A stretch of DNA of 64,000 nt, from assembly GCA_021186555.1 (NCBI GenBank), contig JAJKFL010000007.1, positions 4,028,501 to 4,092,500 of the forward strand, given 5' to 3'. Shown in pieces: positions 10,371 through 21,414 of the stretch. The number at the start of each line of letters is the position of its first letter. Position 1 is the stretch's first letter. Made by a program: the position numbers and the translations under genes. The notes beneath the pieces were generated by a model. It did not search any database. It was not told where the DNA came from and saw nothing but the letters and a program-made list of their open reading frames with translations. This DNA is from Reticulitermes speratus (Eukaryota > Arthropoda > Insecta > Blattodea > Rhinotermitidae).

Positions 10371-10669
10371 CTTTTTTTTTCAGTTCCAGACACACTGCCT
10401 GGACTCTGCATATACGAGATGCGTTATTAATGCTAATTAAGTGGCGTCTCTGCTAATATTACAGCTGATGTACACGATACTTGCACTGTACGTCGATCAT
10501 ACAGTAAATTAGCTCCCTTTGTGACATTCTATGTTCTGCTTTGATCAGAGTTCGGTCTGTTACACCTACAAAGAGACGCAGCCAAACACTATTCTCCAAT
10601 ATAGGGAGGTATGGGGAATTCATATATTTTTCCCGTCTCCAAGTGAGTGTGATTCAATATTCGTGGTTT

Positions 10670-10720
<51 letters not shown>

Positions 10721-11780
10721 AACGGGCTCTGTTCTTAATTAGTTCACTGTGATGGGATTGAAAGGAGACGTTGAGGCAGGGTGAGGGGGGGAGGGGAAAC
10801 CTTACGTTATATCTGCTCCAACAGTTTTCCTTTCACAGCTGAAAAACTTCCATAATGAAACAAAAAGACTTCCCACCAAATTGCATTTTTTTTCCTTCAA
10901 ATATTTCTCTTCACAGCCTCATATCCACTTTGTGTCTGTGTAAGGGGAAGGAGGAATCGACAATACCTCAAAACGTACCTTTACAGTGTAAAGACAAAGG
11001 AATGAAACATGTCGAAATTGCTGTTTAAAACATAAATTAAATAGCAAAATTTTCCATCGTATAATGGAAATATGTACAGAAGCTCGCTATTTTAGTAACT
11101 GGTGATTAAAATTTAATTTATTTCTTTAATTCTTATTACGAATCGCACTGGGCTCAAAGAAATGCTGCATAATTAGTTAAATCTGATATCGCTACACAAA
11201 AACAAAGTCCAGAAAAGTAATTTCAGCAGGTTTACTTTACATTCCTGCGACGAATACAGCGGATATAGTTTACTTTCTTTATTTATCTATTTGGTCAAGT
11301 AGACTGCCGTGACGTCAACAACTAGCATTTTATTCGGGAGACAACCAGTTCAAATCACACAATATTTCAGGGGCGATATTAGGCAGAAGACACGAAAGAC
11401 GCCATCCAATGTATGTACTGTCCACAGACCACGAGATGATCCCAGCTAGGAATGCAATACATGCGCATGCGCAACACGTTGTGGCCAATGAGTTGCCAGT
11501 ACCATGCTGTAAGCATTCGCACAGTGTCACACGTCACTCGAAATGATGTTTTCAGTCTGCATGCAGCAGTAAAACAATCTGTCGTTCCTACCAACAGGAG
11601 TCCAGTCGTCCGCCCCATAGCCAGCAGTCCCCCGTACCGCGCCAAAAACGTCTAACCCCCCTCCCCGCCGGGGATCATCACGTGATCTGTGGTCTGTTAA
11701 AATATAAGAAGATAGCAAACGGTTTACTCTGTGACGTACTACACAGATTTGACTAAGGCGTTCTCTGCCTTCGAAATGGC
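10371..11780. other. Unassigned, with an (AG)n microsatellite
   Basis: Contains a perfect AG dinucleotide run at about 10671-10717. Several overlapping short frames on both strands at 11330-11811 have no domains. No splice-bounded coding exon could be supported. Confidence 0.4.
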
Positions 11781-11799
11781 ATGCAGCTTCGCGGTTTAC

Positions 11800-12400
11800 G
11801 CTTGAAAGCAACAGAATTCATTTCCGCACATAAGGAAAGTACGGCGTTCCCTGCGCCGATTTTCATGAAACTCGTAAATACCCAACAGCATTATGTGCAG
11901 ATTTCTGACACAGAACGTCACCCATATCGGACAGTAAATGTGGAGAGTACGGATGAAAGTTTATTTGCGCCCCTAAGTAAAAAATGTCCTTCAATGCGCC
12001 GATGTTCACGAAACTGATAATCACTTAATACATTTTTGTGGACATCTTCTGTACCGAACGTTATCCAAAGCCAGCGCAAAGTGTAGAGAACGCGGACAAA
12101 ATGTTCAATTACGCCCACAAATAAAGTACGACTTTCACGGCATCGATTTTCATGAAACTCGCAACAGCAATGTGTGGAGTTCTCCTATACCGAACTCCAC
12201 CAAAACTGATAAAAGAAATCACGGAAAGTACGTGTAGAGATCCATTTTAACCCTTCAGAAAATTATGACTGTCACTGAGAGGATTTTCACGATAACATAC
12301 GATTGCTCAGCTTGTAAATACCTCCAATACCGAATTTCATGAAAATCCGACAAACGCTTTAGTCGCCTATACTCGGTCACAGGCATAAGGACGGAGCGAA
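11800..12400. repeat. Decayed tandem repeat, period about 141 bp
   Basis: A landmark (GATTTTCATGAAACTCG and variants) recurs near 11858, 11998, 12141 and 12280, spacings of 140, 143 and 139 bp. A second landmark (GCGCCCCTAAGTAAA, ACGCCCACAAATAAAG, TCCGCACATAAGGAAAG) precedes it by a constant distance. Unit identity is low, so the array is old. The end (ATTTCATGAAAATCCG) matches the repeat at 56732-56915. Confidence 0.7.
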
Positions 12401-12444
12401 GGACGTGGCGTCCACATAAATTACGTATGCCAGATATACGTTAT

Positions 12445-12464
12445 AAAAAAAAAAAAAAAAAAAA
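12445..12464. repeat. Poly-A run
   Basis: An A20 homopolymer without an obvious retroposon body on its left side apart from the 141-bp repeat family. Confidence 0.8.
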
Positions 12465-12629
12465 TGTCTGCCTAACTTGAAGACAGGTATGGATTAACAG
12501 CAATGATATCTCCGAGCTGTGAGACCAGGTTTCACAGCGAAACACAGACGACGACGACTGTACTTCGCTTGGCCATCCACAACCGTTGCTGGTAGTCTAA
12601 GAGGGTAAGAGACTAAACGTTTATACGAA

Positions 12630-13140
12630 ATTTATTATATCAACCAATTCATGCGCTGATTAAAATACATTCATGAGCGATTAAAAAAACCCCTACATGT
12701 TTCAACACCGAGGTGCCGCATGCAGTGTATCGTGTCGAGTGGTGAGGTATATCTGACCACTCAACACGACACACTACAGACGCTCCACCATGTACCAGAT
12801 CTCTACATACGATCGACACACATGTTTGTATGCGTGATCGTACAGTTACAAACAGCTGCAGCACTTGGAACGGCTTATTGTTAATACTGTTAGTACTATT
12901 AATATTACAACACTGTGGATTTATGGTTATTAATTTTATGTATTTTAGAATTATACTCTCCAATATTCTGACCATTTCTGTAAGGGCGACATAATAACTA
13001 GATTGGTGTGTCAGATCTACATTCCTTTGTATTGAACGGCCCCGTGATGATGGCACCTCGGTGCTGAAACATGTAGGGTTTTTTTAATAATAGCTTACAA
13101 ATGTATTTTAATCAGTGCATGATTTGGTTGACATAATAAA
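12630..13140. mobile_element. Palindromic Penelope-like element
   Basis: Inverted arms at 12630-12724 and 13042-13140 share TTTATTAT.TCAACCAA, TCATGC.CTGATTAAAATACA and CCTACATGTTTCA. Each arm carries a hammerhead-like motif pointing outward. In the right arm the core reads GUGAUGA in place of CUGAUGA, with a good GGCAC/GUGC stem II. In the left arm CUGANGA is lost. The interior of about 320 bp has no RT motif. Confidence 0.65.
13041..13079 (+). ncRNA. Decayed hammerhead-like motif
   Basis: Reads CCC, GUGAUGA, U, GGCACCUCGGUGCU, GAAAC, AU, GUA, GGG. Stem I (CCC/GGG) and stem II are intact, but C3 of the catalytic core is G, which would abolish or greatly reduce cleavage in a classical hammerhead. 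Confidence 0.5.
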
Positions 13141-14054
13141 GGTAGAATATGCACGGTATGAGTAACATAAAAGTTTATGCGAAAGTCAGATACACCATTT
13201 CGAGTTGTGGTGTCGCCATTTCTTGGCCTTACGTCGTTTCCGAATAACTAATCGTTGAAACTGTACAGTTATGCTGTTCAACTGTACAGTTATGTTGTTC
13301 AACTTATGCTGCACTGGCGAGACTAGAAGTGCCAGACAAGAGCGCATTTCTTACTGCTTCGAGATTTGTTATTCACTGAAAATATGGTTTAAAGGGTGCG
13401 TTTTCAATGTGAATGTAGAAAATTTTATTTTCAAATAAATAAATAAATAAATACATAATAAATATATATAATAAACATATAAAAATAAAAACATACACTT
13501 TCCCAGATTTTGTTTCTTACAATAAAGGACAGACGTACACCAATGTGAATTAGTAGTATCCCACAGCTCAAAAGGGCGGCTTTCAACAGCCGGCGTCTTT
13601 AATGAGATGTCCAGAATCCCCGAGTTCCAAACACGGATGACATTCGTCGCGGAATGGACTCAAATTGGTTGCTACACTTTACGAAATTAAACCAATGCAC
13701 AGTGTTTGCTGTTTAAGATAAAACGCATCCGTCTACAGTCACATTCCAACACCGAACTTTTTAAGATAGAATTCCCGTGAAAAATCACGAAAAAATAACC
13801 GTTTTTAAACTAAAGGGCACCATGACCGTGCTATGTTATTCTGTGAACTGGAATGACAAACCCTTAACTGACTGACTGTCCAGCTCACTAAGTAACGTCG
13901 CTTCATATGCTTAGTTTTAAAATATAATAATTGATAATTTCCAGCTAATTGTATTACATTTTCATCACAATGCCACCGACACAGGCTACGTGCTTCGCTG
14001 ATATTTCAAGGCCGTGCTGATGCCATAACATGCTATGACGTTTTCAGTTTCTTT
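13141..14054. other. Unassigned AT-rich sequence
   Basis: A short duplication of a 21-bp piece (CTGTACAGTTATG.TGTTCAA) lies at about 13260-13304, and an AAAT/TATA-rich tract at 13430-13495. No gene recognised. Confidence 0.35.
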
Positions 14055-14240
14055 TTTTACATGGTGAAGGGCCCCTCAGCAGATGCTACGGACGCACCAC
14101 AGCCTTAAGGCTTTTTGTGCAACCCTATGATGAAGATGAGCAGTTTTTTTTACCAAGTTTTACAAGGAATGGAGCACCAGTGGAAGGAAATTGACAGGGA
14201 AAAACCGACAAACGTTTTCAGTATCTCGCAGAAGTAGGAT
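14055..14240 (-). mobile_element. SINE family D, truncated
   Basis: Matches the body of the family D element at 40053-40344: GGTGAAGGGCCCC, AGCAGATGCTACGGACGCAC, GATGAAGATGAGCAGTT, TGGAGCACCAGTGGAA. The tRNA-like head is missing. Confidence 0.75.
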
Positions 14241-14785
14241 TCACTCCACAGCCACACTTCTTAGACTACGCATTAACATAAAACCCACACCTATTCCTAA
14301 CTTAAAACTATAACATTCATACCTACATAATAAACATTTTAAAACTTAAGCGCTTTGGAAATTACATGTGTGGTGTTTATTCTACCTGCTCACAACTGAC
14401 ACTCTGAGGTGCGGATATAAACATAGGATGCAGGACAGAAATCCTTTATGCCTTATTGTAGCCCTCAGGTTTCCAAAATTCATTTCCTGTTGCCAAGAAC
14501 AAAGGCAGAAAGCGGAAAGAAGGAAAGGTGGGATGAGAATAACACAAAAAGAATCCGCCGATATCTTGTAAGGGAAGGCTGAAGGCAAACTTGCGGTTGC
14601 CAAGCTAAGGAGAAACGTATGATCTATCTTCATACAAGCGTCCGCGCTTCTAGATTCAGATTCACAATATGGTCGTCTCAGTTATGTGATCATGCATGTG
14701 CTAGGTGGGTACCGACGTTTCGGGGAACCTACTGTCTCCATCGTGTGTTGTGTTGCACGTAATTGAAATCCACTCATACTTTAGC
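14241..14785. other. Unassigned, with a ribozyme-family motif
   Basis: The segment at about 14708-14745 reads on the - strand CGAUGGAGACAGUAGGUUC, then CCCGAAACGUCGGUAC, a GAAACGUC motif like those at 16240 and 34037. CUGANGA is not preserved. No coding exon recognised. Confidence 0.35.
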
Positions 14786-15094
14786 CGATATATATATAAA
14801 GGTAAAGTTCTCCCTAGAACAGGCCATAAAGGCACAGAGGGGGAGTAGAGGTATAGCTCTACTCTTTCTTTAACCCTGGCACTAGATGGGGGTGGGTGGT
14901 CAACTCCACGCCCCGGCCGCTTTACCCCCGGGAAAGAGACCCGGTACCCATTGTATAGGAGGCTGGGTGGGCCCCAGGGTCGGTCTGGACGGGTGCGGAA
15001 AATCTCGCCCCCAGAGGCATTCGATCCCCGGACCGTCCAGCCCGTAGCGAGTCGCTATACCAGCTGAGCTATCCCCGCCCACCGATATATATAA
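14786..15094 (-). mobile_element. SINE family F with target-site duplication
   Basis: The element at 14801-15082 reads on the - strand GGGGATAGCTCAGCTGGTAT (tRNA-like box A), then a GCGACTCGCTACGGGCTGGA region and a degenerate box B, and ends GAACTTTACCTTT. It is flanked by CGATATATATATAAA (14786-14800) and CGATATATATAAA (from 15083), the target-site duplication expected of LINE-driven retroposition. Other copies are at 62365-62637, and diverged ones at 24285-24500, 17735-17870, 37533-37690 and 54895-55145. Confidence 0.85.
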
Positions 15095-15589
15095 AAACAC
15101 ACGAAAAAAAATATACCGTTCCCACCGCATTACGCATTCACTTTATACAATAAATGCGATTAACGCATGACACAACTTTTCACTTTGGAACGTAGTGTCG
15201 AATACTGTCAGATCCGCCGCTGGAGCGTCTCCATTGTTCCAGGAAGCCATTCTTCGACGTGGTGACTGGATTCCCAGGTCTTCACAAGGACTCTCCCCTC
15301 CGACATCTCCCTTTCATTACTGCATGTCTGAAATGCTCCTATATTAAATTTCCTTCAAGTTTTGTCAAACTTTCGAGGACTGAAATAATTCTGGACCGCC
15401 GACTATAACAGCAGGCCTTAGAAAAAGATGAATTCAAAAGCAGTTGAAGCCGGGAAGTCATACCAGTTGCAGGGAAGTTTCGGATCCTATTGTTATATGA
15501 ATATTAACAATACTATGGCGTATTCTGCTTTAAGAACAGAGTATGATATCTTAACTGCTTTATTTGTACGGGCGCTATCCACAATGGAG
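15095..15589. other. Unassigned sequence
   Basis: No gene, repeat or RNA recognised. Confidence 0.3.
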
Positions 15590-15840
15590 TGCAATTTAAG
15601 TTTGTTTTCTTACAGGTATATGTACTGAAATTTACGTCTGTTTTGTTACAGGGGGTAACTGTAGTGTAAGTTACGTTTATCACAGGGTTTGTGCTGTAAG
15701 TTACGTTTATCACAGGGTTTGTGCTGTAGTTACGTTTTTTTTTATCACAGGAGGTTGTACAGTATCTTACCCTTGTTTTATCACAGGGTGTTTTACTGCA
15801 AGTTACGTTTCTTATATCGCAGTGGACAGTATTGTGGTTA
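15590..15840. repeat. Degenerate tandem repeat, about 30 bp
   Basis: The motif GTAAGTTACGTTTATCACAG plus GGTTTGTGCT is repeated about six times with substitutions and small indels. Two copies at about 15666-15725 are nearly identical. Confidence 0.75.
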
Positions 15841-17082
15841 CATTTCTCCTGTAAGATGGCAGAGAAAGCAATTTGGAATTTTGTAGTTAGGAAGAAATTT
15901 GCGCATTTGCTTCTTTTTTCCCCCGTTTCTACACTGAATGTGCCTTAACAAAAAATGTATACTTTTCAAAGAAACGCATCATTTCGGGGCCCAAAAATAA
16001 GTGGTGACAATCTAGCTTCCACCTCATAAGTTCGCGCGATCGCCATATTCTTATTATCAACTGTATAAAATTACAGCATACAAATGGGTGACGACTTTAT
16101 AGTCCATATAAACTATCTTACGTATAATAACCAATCAAACTGGTTATTATAAAATAGTTTATTAATTAAAGGATGGAATGAATAATATAAAAGACACCCA
16201 TGTAATGCGATGTGACTTCATGTCGTCAGTTAGATGTGTAACGACGTTTCAGCCGAACCTGCTACCTCTGTCATCGAGGTAACTGAGTCTTCTGCCCTGA
16301 TGAGACAGCTCACCATCATCCTCCAGCTAAGACTGTGTCTCCAAAGCTATTTTCCTAGACGACCTTTACTTTCAAAGCCGTGACTGCTGTGAAGACACTG
16401 TCTTATGCGATGTGCACTCTTATAAAAATTTACCAGCGTGTTGAAAGAATCTGCTATTTCCGCATCACACCCCAGACGACAGAACCCTACGACTACCTCA
16501 AGGTGTTCCAACCAGCATTTCGTATTTGCTACATGGCTGCCCCACCATATCCTTCATTTTATGGCCCTTACAACAGCGTCGCACTTCTGATTCACCCACA
16601 CGTCTGTCACTCACACTTGCAACTTCCATACTACCCACGCCTTCTCCTTTCCTGTTCTGGAAATCAGACAGGGACCGTGTGCGATCAGTCGCCCTCGGGT
16701 CACCTTGGTCACCGCTGGTGACGCAGTTCCGAAGCCCACAGCTTGTACTTAAGCTTACACAGGCCTGTTTTGAAGGTTATCATTGTGCGGTCTTTTACAT
16801 CCCTCCCTTACTCCACTGTCGAGACATTCTGCTCATAACTGCCTTATCAAATACCCTCAGCAATCTTTAACGTCTGAACGACTCACGTCCCTGTTGGGTA
16901 ACTTGCCGCTTATTGGAGTCTAGGGCTCGAATCTCGGGCAGATTTTATACACGTATTGAATATTTTACTGGGTTTTCTCAGCTCGAATCTTTCCTGTTAT
17001 AACCCCCACCACTCCTGTTAAGGTACTCGCCCAGTAGAGGCGCTGCAGCGGTACCGTGGAGGGGCATGTTGTAATAGAGGGA
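15841..17082. other. Unassigned, with a ribozyme-family motif
   Basis: The segment at about 16228-16290 contains CGACGTTTCAGCCGAACCTG, the GAAACGUC-type core on the - strand, without CUGANGA. Overlapping 113- and 114-codon frames at 16380-16870 show no domain and lie on the same strand in different frames, so neither is convincing. Confidence 0.35.
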
Positions 17083-17182
17083 GAGACTAGCCTGACGTCT
17101 AACCTAAGCCCCTCTCTAAGGCGAACGGGAAACACGCATGACAAAGCGAGACTAGCCTGACGTCTAACGTAAGCCCCTCTCG
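17083..17182. repeat. Local direct duplication, about 36 bp
   Basis: GAGACTAGCCTGACGTCTAA through AAGCCCCTCTC occurs twice, 65 bp apart, with a single C/G difference. No known element involved. Confidence 0.7.
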
Positions 17183-17734
17183 TGGTGGGTTACATCAGGA
17201 AAGGTCCGTCTCAGTTCTCTCAAGTACATTTTCTCACAACCGGTTCCGTCCAACCACTTCTGTAGGTCTTTATCACCACCATTTCGTATCGACATTCTAG
17301 TGGCTACAATGTTTCTAACAACCCTGTATTCGACATTTCAGCGTGTCACGGCGGCGGACACAAGCACGAAGACTGCGGTCTTCCGCAATGTGACGCCGTG
17401 TAGTCTTGTAATTGTTTATCATCTATTCGGATGAACATACTGCTTTCACCTTCACCATACAAGCACGTGTTACGTTTTCCGAAACGTTGGTGAAAATCCA
17501 TCAGCATACACGGTGTCACACACCAGAAAAGAACGCTCTTATTATTCAGCACAAAAGAAAACACACTTAGTGGCGCCCGATTTTCGAACATTTGATGCCG
17601 CTGTTCCAGGTACAAAGGTACCGGCAGCTTGTACGAATATAATTACGAATGGTGAATGAAGTAATGGTAAAAATGGTGAAGATCTCCCTGTGCTTACGTA
17701 TGCACCACGTCATGAAGACACAGGAGGGAGTGAC
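17183..17734. other. Unassigned sequence
   Basis: An 89-codon - strand frame at 17346-17615 includes VLFWCVTPCMLMDFHQRFGK. This resembles a repeat-associated ORF fragment common in insect contigs (my memory). No other support, and I assign no function. Confidence 0.3.
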
Positions 17735-17870
17735 GGTAGGCCTTTAGCTCCATGCATTCTTAACCTCGGTACTAGATGGGCGTGAGTGTACAAGCCCCGG
17801 CCGTTTTATCCCCCATACCCACTAGATAGGAGGCTTCGTGGGCCCCAGAGCCGGTCTGGATGCGCTCGTG
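17735..17870 (-). mobile_element. SINE family F fragment
   Basis: Shares with 14801-15082 the blocks TTAACC.CGG.ACTAGATGGG, CCCCGGCCG.TTTA.CCCC, TAGGAGGC and GGGCCCCAG.GCCGGTCTGGA. Head missing and internally deleted. Confidence 0.7.
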
Positions 17871-18400
17871 AAGGGACAAATTTGAAGTCTCTGTTCTTTT
17901 TGGCATTGTCCCCAATTCGTCGGTTGTCCCATCCAGTAGTGCGGTCAGTATACTGATCTAAGGTGTCCCGACAACCAGCTATGCATTCCGAATGAACACT
18001 CACATAAATTGACACTTATTTTAACTTCGGAATAAGTGAAGCCGATTCTATGGCATTTTTCACTGCTGTTTAAACTGACAGTGTCACTGGTACACAGTCT
18101 AATGAATAATTCGACAACACTGCTCAGCTGCTCACAGTAAGCAAATATATAACGCTATCGTTTGAAATGTTCCGCAATACATATGCGTTTTGTAGCATCA
18201 TTATGACGCATGTTTGTGTACGAACACGATATACAGGAACAACAGCAAAGCGTTGAAATGTGATCACGTTTATTGTTTCTCTAAACAAAGCACGGAGCTC
18301 TGTAAACGATCATTAAGCTAATGAATAAGAAACATAACCCAGTGGAATTTAGTGCACACGTGTTACTAAAATCTGAATTAATTTACAATATAGCGACGCA
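17871..18400. other. Unassigned AT-rich sequence
   Basis: Nothing recognised. Confidence 0.3.
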
Positions 18401-18560
18401 TTTCACATTATATTCACCGTGCATTCTGTCTTATATAATAGCTTTTATTTTAACCAACATATGCACTACACCTTTGTCGTCATATATACCCCTACATATG
18501 TTTCGACTACTTATTAGTCATCATCAGGGGGATCAAAGTATACAAACACAGACTACACAT
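18401..18560 (-). mobile_element. Solo ribozyme-bearing terminal segment
   Basis: Resembles 48570-48700: CACCGTGCATT, an interior AACCAAC..ATGCACTA, then CCCTACATATGTTTCG. It holds one of the best hammerhead-like motifs. No inverted partner was found within a few hundred bases. Confidence 0.55.
18489..18531 (-). ncRNA. Putative type I hammerhead ribozyme
   Basis: On the - strand: CCCC, CUGAUGA (exact core), U, GACUA-AUAAG-UAGUC (perfect 5-bp stem II), GAAAC, AUAU, GUA, GGGG. CCCC/GGGG gives stem I, and cleavage would follow GUA. Every catalytic-core position is present. One extra U between CUGAUGA and stem II is shared with the other copies here. Helix III is only two base pairs, as reported for hammerheads of Penelope-like elements (general knowledge). 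Confidence 0.65.
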
Positions 18561-18805
18561 CCACTGCAATAGTTGGTTCACGTTCAATGTTAAAGTAAGA
18601 TGAACTATGTTCACTATAAAAACATGTAGCATTTTTGCTTCAGTGGTTAAAATATACAGATGCGTTTGTTTTCCTTTTTGGATTAAAACTTTTAAAATTT
18701 ATTTAAAATTAATGGCAGATGGTCTTGTTTCCTTCTCAAATGGCTGGTGAATTTATCTGTGGCGTGTTGTTGTGCCGTGTTCTGTAGGCTTCGCCTGATG
18801 GCTGC

Positions 18806-19052
18806 AATGGCGCAACGGCCACTAGTGGGCCACGGCCTCCTCATTACCGAGGCTTCACGATCACACTCAGACACACCACACTCGGTAGGACTCCTCTGAA
18901 CGAGTGACCAGCTCGTCGCAGAGACCTCTACCTGACAACACACAACACAAGAGACAGACATCCGTGCCCCCGGAGGGATTCGAACCCGCAATCCCAGCAA
19001 GCGAACGGCCGCAGACCGAAGCCTTAGACCGCGCGGTCACTAGGATCGGCAA
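18806..19052 (-). mobile_element. SINE family A
   Basis: - strand copy with the tRNA-like head at the right (GCCGATCCTAGTGACCGCG, GGGTTCGAATCCC) and a body ending GTTGCGCCATTG at the left. No clear A tail or target-site duplication; it abuts unrelated sequence at 18805. Confidence 0.9.
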
Positions 19053-19404
19053 AGTAAGGGGAACACTGATCGAAACAACGGAAATGAAGCAGTGTCGGTA
19101 ATGTTTATATCTCGGAGGATAGGAGACATGGAAAATATGAAATCTGATGATTGTGAAATATGGGGAGTCGTGAGTTCTAAACACTCAGACGTAAAATAGT
19201 GACAAACAGAAAATAAAACTACAGAAAAAATAAAACGCAGCGAAATGTACCAAGTAGTTGTTGACGTACTTTGGAGATGAAAAATTTAAAAGACTGAAAC
19301 AGACATTTTTATTTAAAAACTATTGCATACACACAATTAATTCGTGTAACATAAAGAAGGTCGTGAATGAAGGCAAATATTAACAGTCTGACTGTAGCAG
19401 AGAT
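19053..19404. other. Unassigned AT-rich sequence
   Basis: Nothing recognised upstream of the LINE remnant. Confidence 0.3.
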
Positions 19405-19800
19405 GAGACTTGAAGAACACAGAAGTATAAGCCAGAAGAGAGAGACTAAGAAGAAAAGCACTAGGAAGAATTTAAAATTAAATATTTTGGAAGGTAAATA
19501 ATAACTAACAGAACGGGACTACATAGACATATTTTGAGAATGGGCAAAGGCAGAATCCCAAAGAAGGTTTTCAATATAAAAACGAGAGGAAAAGGCCAAA
19601 TAGGAAACACGAGATCACGATGGGAAGAAACAGGTAGGTATGGATGTCACACAGAGGAGGAACATGGGAAGAAAATAATAGGAGGGGAATCCTGCGAAAG
19701 ACACAGACAGACTGAGAGGCTGAGTTGTCAGAGAGCCCATATAAACCTTGAAACGTCAAGGAAGAGAGGACTTATTGCGCAAACAATTAAAATTTTTTAA
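19405..19800 (+). pseudogene. LINE ORF2 C-terminal remnant
   Basis: Frame blocks read RRERLRRKALGRI, then (another frame) TGLHRHILRMGKGRIPKKVF, NIKTRGKGQIGNTRSRWEE and a degraded tail. RHILRM..RIPKKVF..GRPRSRWEE is a common C-terminal signature of arthropod LINE ORF2. The 88-codon frame at 19534-19800 is the intact part. Frameshifts and stops upstream, and no RT domain, mark it as dead. Confidence 0.75.
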
Positions 19801-20720
19801 AAATAAAGTCACCTAATTCTGAGATAAAACATGCGGACAAGCGTGACGTCACCACAATATTATCATTTCATTCCATCTGTACCTATCAGTACACTGAAAC
19901 TGGAAGTGTAGACAGAACTTTGCACACACCGTCTTCGTCCATGCACTGCATACTCACAGCCTGCGGTTCACACAGTCCCGCTTTGTAGACGCGTCGGAGA
20001 AGTGGCCGCCTATTAAGGCGCTAAGGCGACAGAAACTGATACAACCTTGCGGACTGCGGAGTGAATATACCGTAGGTGGCTGGCCAACTAGACGAGCGGC
20101 CAGAGCTGCACTTTACTGAAACATCTTTGCCATATTTTACAGCTTTATATTTCCGTTTATCCAACTACGATAGGTTACTTTCCATTGGTTACGAATTTCC
20201 TTTCTTCAAAAATCTTTTAACACGCCATTCACGGTGAATCTCGTAGACTTGTGAACCATTTGCATATTACCGTTCACAGGCAAGTTGGCGAGCGACACCA
20301 GTGCCGTGCAGTAACAGTGTTTTGGCCAACCCTGTCACAAGAATTTGTACTAAGTATTAAAACTACAGAATAGTAACAGTAATGAGACAGTTACATATGT
20401 ATGATATACTTAACATATTTGTAAGCAGTTCGGACGATATAGCACCCAGTGGCAGGATAGCAAACAGCGAACTGGACAGGTGTTGAGTAGCGGCCATCCA
20501 ATGTGAGGTAGGCTTAACTCTGCATCTGAATGATGTGACTGAAGAAAACGACAAAGCGCGTGGACCCCCTGAAGATGACGGATTGCCATCCACTGGACAG
20601 CGAGTTTGCCATAAAGACACAATGCGATAGTAAGCTGTGAATGCTACTGTCAGCAGTGAAAACAGGAAGCCCTTTTGTTGACAGCAGATTTTAAACGCTG
20701 CGTGCCGCTATTAACTGTGG
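19801..20720. other. Unassigned sequence
   Basis: No gene recognised. A - strand frame at 20410-20622 includes SLPHIGWPLLNTCPVRCLLS and the + strand is unremarkable. It leads into the 62-bp array. Confidence 0.3.
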
Positions 20721-21414
20721 TAGCCCATATGCTAACAGAAGAATGCGAAACTTTGAACGCCGCTGTTTCCAGTACTAATAAACAGCCCATATTCTGACAG
20801 AAGAATGCGAAACATTCGAACGCCGATATTACCAACATTAATAGACAGCCCATATTCTGACCGAAGAATGCGAAACTTTCGAACGCCGATATTACCAACA
20901 TTAATAGACAGCCTATATTCTGACAGAAGAATGCGAAACTTTCCAACGCCGATATTACCAATATTAATAGACAGCCCATATTGTGACAGAAGAATGCGAA
21001 ACTTTCGAACGCCGATATCACCAATATTAAGACAGCCCATAATCTGATAGAAGAATGCGAAACTTTCGAACGCCGATATTACCAATATTAAGACAGCCCA
21101 TATTCTGACAGAAGAATGCGAAACTTTAGAATGCCGATATTACCAATATTAAGATAGCCCATATTCTGACAGAAGAATGCGAAACTTTCGAACGCCGATA
21201 TTACCAATATTAAGACAGCCCATATTCTGACAGAAGAATGCGAAACTTTCGAACGCCGATATTACCAATATAAAGACAGCCCATATTCTGACAGAAGAAT
21301 GCGAAACTTTCGAACGTCGATATTACCAATATTAAGACAGCCCATATTCTGACAGAAGAATGCGAAACTTTGAACGCCGATATTACCAATAGTAATAGAC
21401 AGCCCTTATGGTGG
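20721..21414. repeat. 62-bp tandem array, about 11 copies
   Basis: The unit begins CAGCCCATATTCTGACAGAA, with GAATGCGAAACTTTCGAACG and CCGATATTACCAATATTAA; lengths are 61-63 bp. The first copy is the most diverged and the inner ones nearly identical. The 124- and 117-codon - strand frames here are by-products of stop-free units. Confidence 0.95.

Noticed and set aside
16380..16870. Two 113-114 codon ORFs
   Set aside because: They overlap on the same strand in different frames, with no domain or splice support.
20650..21085. 124- and 117-codon - strand ORFs
   Set aside because: By-products of the 62-bp array; repeated SAFESFAFF-type peptides in two frames.
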